Assembly: GCA_937125455.1 (NCBI GenBank)
Contig: CAKZLK010000056.1
Coordinates: 1-38,697, forward strand
DNA length: 38,697 bases
Source: an uncultured Aequorivita sp.
GTDB taxonomy: Bacteria; Bacteroidota; Bacteroidia; Flavobacteriales; Flavobacteriaceae
Reading direction: 5' to 3'
Part shown: positions 15,524 to 22,026 of the stretch, in pieces
Numbering within the stretch: the first letter of the stretch is position 1
Layout: every line of letters starts with the position of its first letter
Program-made: the position numbers and the translations under genes
Notes under the pieces: model-generated
What the model was told of the DNA's origin: nothing
Seen by the model: only the letters and a program-made list of their open reading frames with translations
The model's database searches: none

Positions 15524-17116
15524 CTAAAGATTAATTTTCATAATCCAGATTTCCTTAAAGTATTCAAAGCCCTTATACAGTTTCCATTTTTCATAAACCG
15601 GTTTCAAAGCATTGTTTTTGGAAACATATACATAATTCCAGTTGTTTCTAGGGTTGACAAAAGTTTGTGGGCTGTAGCTTTTTTCAGTTAAAAATTGCGA
15701 CCACTTTGTAGCATTGCTGGATACGGAAAAAACATTTGTAACAAGATAATAGCCCGAAGCCAAACCGGGAACAGACATAGATTGAACCCTGACTTCTTTT
15801 TTTATTTTATCTTCTTCGGAAAGTACAACAGGTTTTTTGGGAACCACAATTTCCTTCGGTTTTTTAGTTATTGGAGTCTTCTTTTGAACTGGTTGGGGTT
15901 CCTTTTTTTCAGTTAAAGCAATTGTATTTGACGGTTCTTCCTCAATTGAATTTTGGTTTTTCACGATTGGAGCTGTATTAATAATAGTATCTTCAATTGT
16001 CTTTGTTTTTTCTTCTAAAAAATCTTTATTTATTTCAGTTTCAAAGGCAACAAAAAATAAGTAAAAGCGATCTGCCTTAGCTTGAAACTTAAGATTTGCC
16101 TGTGTGGTGGCGTTGTCCAAAAGTTCATTGTTTGGGTTTGGGATTTCCATTTTCAATAAATCGAAACCGAGCGTGTTGGCACTGTTTGGGTTTCTATCGG
16201 TAAAAAATTCATCGCCCATAGTAATTGAACTATTGAAAAAATTATTTTCGTCCCTTACTTTGTTGCTTAAAGGTTTATAACTTCCCGTTTTTTTGTCGAA
16301 GATCGAAAACTCATCCGTCTTTATTTTTCGGTCGCCTTCCATAGCTCCGAGAGCAATTGTAGTGGTAACGATTCCTTCTTCTTTGCTTTTAAAACCTTTG
16401 AAGTTTATCTCCACAGCTTCTTTGTTCACTTCAACCAACCCATTATAGGTTGTGAAGTATTTAGGGCTTTCCGAAGCATCTTCATAAACAACATATAAAA
16501 GCCATCCCGCTGAGCCACCTCCCAATATTTCACCCTCAGTTGCTTTAATGTTTGCGACGGTATAAGTGCCATTAATAGATTTTAGGTTTTGAAGTTTTGA
16601 AGTTACATCGGCATAGCAAACATAGGGTGAGTTTGCAGTAAAAACTTTAGTGCCATAGCTGTCAAAAATTATTTTTCCATTTAAAGTTTCATAGTTCCCA
16701 TTAGGAATTTTAAACAATATTGAATTTATTGCTGGATCTCTTTCTCCGCGACCCACGTGGATCATTCTGTTTCCAGATTTGCGCAACGCACTTTTTTCAT
16801 ATGGATACAATCCGCACCAATAAAGGCCTGCGTGTGCAATTTTTGGATTTTCTGGAGCATTTTTTATTGCCGCTTCACTGGAACTAAATGTTGCTTCGTC
16901 ATCGTCAACATCTATATATTCCATTTTTACAACATCGTTGGGAATGTTAATATCCATTAATGGTTCCGTGGGATGATCACCAAGAATGTTATTTCCGATA
17001 AGAATGGAATTTCCGCTTAGATATAGTTGCTTATTTTCTTTAAAAGCAACGCCTTCTTGGGAAAATATAAATTGAAAAAATAAAAAGGAAGAAATTAGAA
17101 AGTATATGTTTTTCAT
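15524..17116 (-). CDS. Secreted protein with adhesin-like N-terminal module and C-terminal SPOR-like domain
   Basis: The protein is 530 residues. Signal peptide at residues 1-19 (KNIYFLISSFLFFQFIFSQ). Residues about 28-350 resemble the N-terminal module of large flavobacterial surface proteins: SILIGNNIL, then MEYIDVDDDEATFSSSEA, AHAGLYWCGLYPY, GTYTVANIKA, GGSAGWLLYVVYED and ALGAMEGDRKI. A Lys/Pro/Thr-rich linker (about 385-435) follows. The last 80 or so residues (ASGYYLVTNVFSVSSNATKW ... NYVYVSKNN ... KEIWIMKI) look like a SPOR-like domain, which in other proteins binds peptidoglycan. There is no T9SS sorting tail, so the protein probably stays in the periplasm or envelope. The module similarities come from memory of family patterns; the function is unknown. 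Confidence 0.8.
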   Translation of the reverse strand: MKNIYFLISSFLFFQFIFSQEGVAFKENKQLYLSGNSILIGNNILGDHPTEPLMDINIPNDVVKMEYIDVDDDEATFSSSEAAIKNAPENPKIAHAGLYWCGLYPYEKSALRKSGNRMIHVGRGERDPAINSILFKIPNGNYETLNGKIIFDSYGTKVFTANSPYVCYADVTSKLQNLKSINGTYTVANIKATEGEILGGGSAGWLLYVVYEDASESPKYFTTYNGLVEVNKEAVEINFKGFKSKEEGIVTTTIALGAMEGDRKIKTDEFSIFDKKTGSYKPLSNKVRDENNFFNSSITMGDEFFTDRNPNSANTLGFDLLKMEIPNPNNELLDNATTQANLKFQAKADRFYLFFVAFETEINKDFLEEKTKTIEDTIINTAPIVKNQNSIEEEPSNTIALTEKKEPQPVQKKTPITKKPKEIVVPKKPVVLSEEDKIKKEVRVQSMSVPGLASGYYLVTNVFSVSSNATKWSQFLTEKSYSPQTFVNPRNNWNYVYVSKNNALKPVYEKWKLYKGFEYFKEIWIMKINL

Positions 17117-17235
17117 TCAAAGAGGATTAAAAGCTTCGGAATTTACAATTTTTAAAATTATTATGTTTTTTAACTTTGAGGTTTGTTACAATATTTCTTC
17201 AGGCTTATAAACCCTTAAAATTGTAAATAATTGAT

Positions 17236-17243
17236 TAAATTTG
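17236..17243 (+). promoter_or_regulatory. Probable -7 box for the PfkB-kinase/purF transcript
   Basis: TAAATTTG matches the Bacteroidota -7 consensus TAnnTTTG and lies 20 bp before the kinase start codon. No clear -33 TTTG is seen at the right distance. Confidence 0.45.
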
Positions 17244-17263
17244 CACCTCTTTAAAAAACCCTT

Positions 17264-18187
17264 ATGAGCAAACTTGTAATCGTTGGTACCGTAGCTTTTG
17301 ACGCTATTGAAACCCCTTTTGGAAAAACCGATAAAATCCTTGGTGGCGCAGCTACTTACATAGGTTTGGCAGCTTCACAGTTTCATGCTGATGGCGCTAT
17401 TGTTTCGATAGTAGGTGGCGATTTTCCGAAAGAAGACCTTAAAATGCTCGAAGAAAACGGAATGGATATTTCAGGCCTTCAAGTGGTTGAAAATGGAAAA
17501 ACCTTTTTTTGGAGCGGAAAATATCATAACGATATGAATACCCGCGACACCTTGATAACCGATTTAAATGTGCTGGCAGACTTCAATCCACAAGTTCCCG
17601 AAGCATATCTTGATGCCGAAGTAGTGATGTTAGGAAACCTGCATCCGCTCGTCCAACTAAGCGTAATTGAACAGATGGATTCGCCAAAATTAATTGTTCT
17701 CGATACGATGAATTTTTGGATGGATAGTGCTTTGGAAGAATTAATGAGTGTAATTGCTAAAGTTGATGTAATTACCATAAATGATGAAGAGGCAAGACAA
17801 CTTTCCGGCGAGTATTCACTAGTAAAAGCTGCCCATAAAATTATGAAAATGGGTCCAAAATATGTTGTTATAAAAAAAGGAGAACACGGAGCGTTACTTT
17901 TTAGTGATGATGATGTTTTCTTTGCGCCCGCGCTTCCGCTAGAAGAAGTTTTTGATCCAACCGGAGCAGGCGATACTTTTGCAGGTGGATTTACTGGATA
18001 CTTGGCAAAAACCGGAGATTACAGTTATGATAATATGAAGAATGCCATAATTAACGGCTCGGCTTTGGCTTCCTTTTGTGTAGAAAAGTTCGGCCCCGAA
18101 AGATTACTCAAGCTTTCAAATGGTGAAGTGCACCAGCGTTTACAACAATTTAAAAGCCTGACACAGTTTGACATCAAATTAACCTAA
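17264..18187 (+). CDS. PfkB-family carbohydrate/nucleoside kinase
   Basis: The protein is 307 residues of the ribokinase/PfkB superfamily. It has the N-terminal substrate-side glycine motif LGGAATYIGLAAS (about residues 26-38), VITINDEEARQLSG in the middle, and the C-terminal anion-hole signature FDPTGAGDTFAGGFTGYL with the catalytic Asp. It transfers phosphate from ATP to a sugar or nucleoside, and the exact substrate is not evident. The gene sits 68 bp upstream of purF with a terminator-like hairpin between them, so a link to nucleotide or ribose metabolism is plausible but inferred only from context. Confidence 0.92.
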   Translation: MSKLVIVGTVAFDAIETPFGKTDKILGGAATYIGLAASQFHADGAIVSIVGGDFPKEDLKMLEENGMDISGLQVVENGKTFFWSGKYHNDMNTRDTLITDLNVLADFNPQVPEAYLDAEVVMLGNLHPLVQLSVIEQMDSPKLIVLDTMNFWMDSALEELMSVIAKVDVITINDEEARQLSGEYSLVKAAHKIMKMGPKYVVIKKGEHGALLFSDDDVFFAPALPLEEVFDPTGAGDTFAGGFTGYLAKTGDYSYDNMKNAIINGSALASFCVEKFGPERLLKLSNGEVHQRLQQFKSLTQFDIKLT

Positions 18188-18193
18188 ATACGA

Positions 18194-18228
18194 GCCTTGA
18201 TCCCGAGACTTCGGGACAGGCGTTTTTT
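18194..18228 (+). terminator. Terminator-like hairpin between the kinase gene and purF
   Basis: GCCT (18194-18197) pairs with AGGC (18218-18221), and inside it TCCCGA (18201-18206) pairs with TCGGGA (18211-18216). A run of six T follows at 18223-18228. It lies 6 bp after the kinase stop and 27 bp before the purF start. It could end the kinase message, or act as a partial stop that lowers purF expression. Confidence 0.7.
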
Positions 18229-18255
18229 GTACATTTATATAGTTTCAGAAAAAAT

Positions 18256-20154
18256 ATGAGCGACGCGTTAAAACATGAATGTGGAATTGCACTAGTAAGA
18301 CTTTTGAAGCCCTTGGAGTATTATAAGGAAAAATACGGAACGGCTTTTTACGGTGTTAATAAAATGTATTTAATGATGGAAAAACAGCACAACCGCGGAC
18401 AAGATGGCGCGGGTTTTGCCAGCATTAAATTGGATGTTAATCCTGGGGAGCGCTACATAAGTCGTGTTCGTTCCAATGCATCTCAGCCCATTCAGGATAT
18501 TTTTGCACAAATCAACGAACGTATAAATCTTGAATTCAAAAATCATCCCGAATATAAAGACGATGTTGCTGCACAAAAAAAGAACATTCCTTATATAGGT
18601 GAATTGCTTCTGGGCCATGTTCGTTACGGTACTTTTGGAATAAATAGTGTTGAAAACGTACATCCTTTCCTACGCCAAAATAATTGGATGCACCGAAACC
18701 TAATTATCGCGGGAAATTTCAACATGACCAATACCAACGAGCTTTTTGACAATCTTATAAAACTCGGAATGCATCCTAAAGAGAAGGCCGATACCGTTAC
18801 GGTTATGGAAAAAATTGGTCACTTTTTAGATGATGCAGTTCGCAAACTATACAAAAAGGCAAAAGCCAAAGGATTGAACAAACAAGAAGCTTCACCCTAT
18901 ATTGCCGAACATCTGAATGTTGCAAAAATTCTCCGTAAATCTGCCGCTGATTGGGACGGTGGTTATGCCATGGCTGGACTTTTAGGTCACGGAGATTCTT
19001 TTGTGCTTCGCGACCCTGCAGGAATACGTCCCGCATATTTTTACCAAGATGATGAGGTGATTGTAGTTGCTTCAGAAAGACCTGCAATCCAAACTGTTTT
19101 CAATGTTCCTTTTGAAGAAGTGAAAGAGCTTGACCCTGGACATGCATTGATTATAAAGAAAGATGGAAGCATGAAACTTTCTGAAATACTTTCGCCTTTG
19201 GAACGCAGATCTTGTTCTTTTGAACGCATCTATTTTTCTCGTGGAAGCGATGCAGAAATTTATCAAGAGCGAAAAATGCTCGGTAAATTGATTATGCCAA
19301 AAATTTTGGAGGCCATAGATTACGATACTGAAAACTCTGTTTTTTCCTTTATACCAAATACAGCAGAAACTTCGTTTTACGGAATGCTTGAAGCTGCGCA
19401 GGATGAACTGAACAAACAAAAAAACGAGGCAATTCTGAACGAAAAGGAAAAGTTAACTCCTGAGAGACTTAAACAAATACAAGCCCATAAAATACGCACA
19501 GAAAAGATTGCGATTAAAGATGTAAAGCTTAGAACCTTTATTACAGACGATAGCAGTCGCGATGATTTGGTTGCCCACGTTTATGATGTTACTTACGGGG
19601 TGGTGAAACCAGAAGACAATCTCGTTATTATTGACGATAGCATTGTTCGCGGAACCACTTTGAAAAAGAGTATTCTGAAAATGTTGGATAGGCTTCACCC
19701 AAAACAAATTGTTGTGGTTTCTTCGGCTCCACAAATTCGTTATCCAGATTGTTATGGAATTGATATGGCGCGCCTTGAGCATTTAGTTGCTTTCCAAGCT
19801 GCGTTAGAGCTTCACAAAGATCGTGGTACTTATTCAATTGTTGAAGAAATATATCATAAATGTAAAGAGCAGGTTGAAATGGAAGATGTCAATGTCATCA
19901 ACCATGTCAAAAAGTTATATGCTCCTTTTACAGATGAAGAAATTTCAGATAAAATAGCTGAAATAATCAGTGAAGAAAACATTGAATCCAAAGTGAAACT
20001 AATTTTTCAATCTGTTGATGATCTGCACAAAGCGTGTCCAAAAAACCTTGGTGATTGGTATTTTACTGGAAACTACCCTACCGCAGGTGGAAACAGGGTT
20101 GTGAACCGAGCCTACATCAACTTTTATGAGGGTAATCCAGATCGAGCGTATTAA
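18256..20154 (+). CDS. purF: Amidophosphoribosyltransferase (glutamine PRPP amidotransferase), long Bacteroidota form
   Basis: Catalyses the first committed step of purine synthesis: PRPP plus glutamine to phosphoribosylamine. The protein is 632 residues, longer than the roughly 470-510 of E. coli or B. subtilis PurF. The glutaminase nucleophile is Cys9 in MSDALKHECGIALV, which implies removal of an eight-residue leader. NRGQDGAGFAS and LLGHVRYGTFG belong to the N-terminal amidotransferase domain. The phosphoribosyltransferase PRPP loop is LVIIDDSIVRGTTLKKS (about residues 455-470). Extra length is spread over insertions around 85-115, 185-225 and 375-420, and a longer C-terminus. SCSFERIYFSRGSD and the later PDCYGID keep cysteines near positions that hold an iron-sulfur cluster in some relatives, but I cannot confirm a cluster. 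Confidence 0.95.
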   Translation: MSDALKHECGIALVRLLKPLEYYKEKYGTAFYGVNKMYLMMEKQHNRGQDGAGFASIKLDVNPGERYISRVRSNASQPIQDIFAQINERINLEFKNHPEYKDDVAAQKKNIPYIGELLLGHVRYGTFGINSVENVHPFLRQNNWMHRNLIIAGNFNMTNTNELFDNLIKLGMHPKEKADTVTVMEKIGHFLDDAVRKLYKKAKAKGLNKQEASPYIAEHLNVAKILRKSAADWDGGYAMAGLLGHGDSFVLRDPAGIRPAYFYQDDEVIVVASERPAIQTVFNVPFEEVKELDPGHALIIKKDGSMKLSEILSPLERRSCSFERIYFSRGSDAEIYQERKMLGKLIMPKILEAIDYDTENSVFSFIPNTAETSFYGMLEAAQDELNKQKNEAILNEKEKLTPERLKQIQAHKIRTEKIAIKDVKLRTFITDDSSRDDLVAHVYDVTYGVVKPEDNLVIIDDSIVRGTTLKKSILKMLDRLHPKQIVVVSSAPQIRYPDCYGIDMARLEHLVAFQAALELHKDRGTYSIVEEIYHKCKEQVEMEDVNVINHVKKLYAPFTDEEISDKIAEIISEENIESKVKLIFQSVDDLHKACPKNLGDWYFTGNYPTAGGNRVVNRAYINFYEGNPDRAY

Positions 20155-20231
20155 ATCCTTTTAATTTTAACACACACATTACCGTTTATCGGAAACCCAA
20201 TCCACTTTATCGAAATTGTTGATTGACACTA

Positions 20232-20260
20232 TTTTAGTGCTCAAACTTAAATTATATTTG
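20232..20260 (+). promoter_or_regulatory. Promoter of putative small RNA A
   Basis: TATATTTG (20253-20260) matches the -7 consensus TAnnTTTG, with TTTTA (20232-20236) 16 bp upstream as a weak -33 element. The equivalent place in cassette B has the same -7 box. A short palindrome CACTATTTTAGTG (20227-20239) overlaps the -33 position. Between the purF stop and here (20155-20226) there is no gene and no clear purF terminator. Confidence 0.6.
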
Positions 20261-20261
20261 A

Positions 20262-20342
20262 GCTTACCATATGGCGTAAGTAGGTTAGGTCTATGGTAAG
20301 ATTTGGGGCAAAAAAGGTAGGCGAAAGCCTGCCTTTTTTCAT
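20262..20342 (+). ncRNA. Putative small RNA A (stem-loop plus terminator hairpin)
   Basis: It starts a few bases after the -7 box. First hairpin: CTTACCATA (20263-20271) and TATGGTAAG (20292-20300) are exact reverse complements around a 20-nt loop containing GTAAGTAGGTTAGGT. Second hairpin: AAAAAAGGTAGGC (20310-20322), GAAA loop, GCCTGCCTTTTTT (20327-20339), one G-U pair, enclosed by ATTTGGGGC (20301-20309) and GCCCCAAAT (20343-20351). This has the shape of an intrinsic terminator. The predicted RNA is about 80 nt. A paralogue with a different hairpin sequence but the same plan lies at 20733-20811. No protein-coding potential is evident. Expression is inferred, not shown. Confidence 0.65.
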
Positions 20343-20554
20343 GCCCCAAATATGGGGTGGCGAGTATTCTATATTTTTTATTTATTCCATAAATGGGTCC
20401 GAGCCGTTTCTACCTTTCTTTGCGAAAGCCTGCCTTTTTTCATGCCCCAAATATGGGGTGGCGAGCATTCTATATTTTTATTTATTCCATAAATGGTTCC
20501 GAGCCGTTTCCACCTTTCTTTGCGAAAGCCTGCCTTTTTTCATGCCCCAAATAT
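20321..20554. repeat. Tandem repeat array A (about 2.3 copies of a 100-101 bp unit)
   Basis: Units start at 20321, 20422 and 20522 (partial, to about 20554). Each begins GCGAAAGCCTGCCTTTTTTC, the right arm of the hairpin of RNA A, then ATGCCCCAAATATGGGGTGG, CGAG(T/C)ATTCTATATTTTT, ATTTATTCCATAAATGG and CCGAGCCGTTTC. The left hairpin arm occurs only once, ahead of the array. ATGC...CCCC/GGGG...GCAT can form a further small hairpin in each unit, and in unit 1 the C-to-T change still allows a G-U pair. The 101/100 bp spacing breaks the reading frame between units, so the array is not coding. From 20555 to 20703 I see only AT-rich sequence. Confidence 0.9.
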
Positions 20555-20703
20555 TGGTGATTAGTCGGTTAAAAATTTTCTTATTTTAATACTTTACTAA
20601 AATCCCAAACGTTAAATTTTCTAATTATTGAATGGTTTTTTAATTAAAAAATGGCAAAACACGTTTTTCAACGAGAAAATAAGCAATTCGTCTAAAACCG
20701 TAG

Positions 20704-20731
20704 TTTTGAATACTTTATTGATATATATTTG
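20704..20731 (+). promoter_or_regulatory. Promoter of putative small RNA B
   Basis: TATATTTG (20724-20731) is an exact copy of the -7 box of cassette A, with TTTTG (20704-20708) 15 bp upstream in the -33 position. Confidence 0.6.
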
Positions 20732-20732
20732 A

Positions 20733-20811
20733 ACATACCATTAGCATAAGTAGGTTAAGTTCATGGTAGATTTGGGGCAAAAAAAGGCAAACACTGTTTG
20801 CCTTTTTTTAT
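20733..20811 (+). ncRNA. Putative small RNA B (paralogue of RNA A)
   Basis: It has the same order as RNA A. TACCAT (20736-20741) pairs with ATGGTA (20763-20768) around a loop carrying CATAAGTAGGTTAAGT, then ATTTGGGGC. The terminator hairpin is AAAAAAAGGCAAAC (20779-20792), loop ACT, GTTTGCCTTTTTTT (20796-20809), perfect over 14 bp. Compared with RNA A, both arms of the terminator stem have changed together while the loop of the first hairpin is nearly identical. That is the pattern expected for a structured RNA. Predicted length is about 79 nt. Confidence 0.65.
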
Positions 20812-21095
20812 GCGTCAAATATTTAGGGGTGGCGAGCTTTACATGGCATCTTTTGATATTTATAATCTCCCTTGCGAGCCGTTTACCCTTCTCCAAAAAC
20901 ACTGTTTGCCTTTTTTTATGCCCCAAATATGATGGGGTGGCGAGCATTTCCGGATACCTTATTGATATTTAAGCTCCTTTTGCGAGCCGTTTGCCCTTCT
21001 CCAAAACACTGTTTGCCTTTTTTTATGCCCCAAATATTTAGGGGTGGCGAGCATTTCCGAACATCTTATTGATATTTATGCTCCTTTGCGAAACG
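20791..21095. repeat. Tandem repeat array B (about 2.8 copies of a 107-108 bp unit)
   Basis: Units start at 20791, 20899 and 21006. Each begins ACACTGTTTGCCTTTTTTTA, the right arm of hairpin B, then GC(C/G)(C/T)CAAATAT, GGGGTGGCGAGC, a TTATTGATATTTA-like stretch and TGCGAGCCGTTT. The third unit decays near 21085-21095. Array B shares its core (GCCCCAAATAT, GGGGTGGCGAG, GAGCCGTTT) with array A but has its own hairpin arm, matching the single left arm at its head. From 21096 to 21210 there is only low-complexity CT-rich and AT-rich sequence. Confidence 0.9.
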
Positions 21096-21210
21096 TCCCT
21101 CCCTCTCTCTCTTAATAGACACTTCTATGCTCTTTTATATCTAATCTCTTCAGGGCGTTGAGTTATTCAAAATTTTCTTATAATATTTAAAAACTTAGTA
21201 CGAATGAGTA

Positions 21211-21241
21211 AAAAAAACCGCAACCAAAATTTTGGTTGCGG
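21211..21241 (-). terminator. Intrinsic terminator of sodA
   Basis: CCGCAACCAAAA (21218-21229) and TTTTGGTTGCGG (21230-21241) form a perfect 24-nt palindrome. On the reverse strand it is followed by seven T. It lies 36 bp after the sodA stop. Confidence 0.9.
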
Positions 21242-21276
21242 ATTTCAAGTAACCTATTTACTTTTTCTAGGTATTC

Positions 21277-21885
21277 CTATTTGTTTTTAGCGTAATTCGC
21301 GGAAACTTCTTCCCAGTTAATTACATTCCAAAATGCACCAACGTAATCTGGGCGCTTATTTTGATATTTCAAATAATAGGCGTGTTCCCATACATCCAAT
21401 CCTAAAATTGGTGTTCCACCGCAACCTACTTTTGGCATTAATGGGTTGTCTTGATTTGGAGTGGAACAAACATCCACTTTTCCGCCTTTATGAACGCAAA
21501 GCCAAGCCCAGCCCGAACCGAATTGCGTTTTGGCAGCATTAGAGAATTTTTCTTTAAAAGCATCGAAACTTCCAAAGGCATCATCAATAGCTTTTGCCAA
21601 GTCGCCTGAGGGCTTTCCGCCACCGTTTGGAGACATTACTTTCCAAAAAAGGCTGTGATTATAAAAACCGCCGCCATTGTTACGGACAGCTTTATTCTCC
21701 ATATCAAGATTGGTCAAAATATTTTCAATGGTTTTTCCTTCCATTTCGGTGCCTTTAATGGCATCGTTCAAATTGTTGGTATAACCTTGGTGGTGTTTGT
21801 CGTGGTGTATTTCCATCGTTCTGGCATCGATGTTTGGTTCCAAAGCATCAAATGCATACGGTAATTTTGGTAATTCGAATGACAT
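21277..21885 (-). CDS. sodA: Superoxide dismutase, manganese-type
   Basis: Converts superoxide to oxygen and hydrogen peroxide. The protein is 202 residues. The four metal ligands are His27 (EIHHDKHH), His77 ([11 protein letters not shown]), Asp164 and His168 ([14 protein letters not shown]). Gly-rich [10 protein letters not shown] and Gln145 in NQDNPLM sit at positions where Mn enzymes carry Gly and Gln, so Mn or dual metal use is more likely than strict Fe use. There is no signal peptide, so it is cytoplasmic. The gene stands alone with its own promoter and terminator. Confidence 0.97.
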   Translation of the reverse strand: MSFELPKLPYAFDALEPNIDARTMEIHHDKHHQGYTNNLNDAIKGTEMEGKTIENILTNLDMENKAVRNNGGGFYNHSLFWKVMSPNGGGKPSGDLAKAIDDAFGSFDAFKEKFSNAAKTQFGSGWAWLCVHKGGKVDVCSTPNQDNPLMPKVGCGGTPILGLDVWEHAYYLKYQNKRPDYVGAFWNVINWEEVSANYAKNK

Positions 21886-21924
21886 AATTATATTGTTTTT
21901 TATTGGTTATTACTATAATTACTC

Positions 21925-21953
21925 CAAATTTAGGCAATCTCATTTTTTAAAAG
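21925..21953 (-). promoter_or_regulatory. Promoter of sodA
   Basis: On the reverse strand TAAATTTG (21932 to 21925) matches TAnnTTTG, with CTTTTA (21953 to 21948) 15 bp upstream as a weak -33 element. The -7 box lies 39 bp before the sodA start. Confidence 0.5.
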
Positions 21954-22026
21954 TGTTATAGCTTTTATAAGATTTCTATTCAATCATAGATTAATTTGAT
22001 TCCAAAGCCATAAAAACAGTATTTTA

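Noticed and set aside
20293-21072. Open frames of 66-98 codons across the repeat region on both strands
   Set aside because: The frames run through tandem repeats whose unit lengths (100, 101, 107, 108) are mostly not multiples of three, so repeated units are read in different frames. The translations have no domain and the conserved features are hairpins. They are by-products of the repeats.
20321-21095. CRISPR array
   Set aside because: Units are 100-108 bp with the whole unit similar, not short exact repeats with unique spacers, and no cas genes are present.
20232-21095. Retron or integron attC array
   Set aside because: No reverse transcriptase, integrase or gene cassettes lie near; the units contain no open frames between sites.
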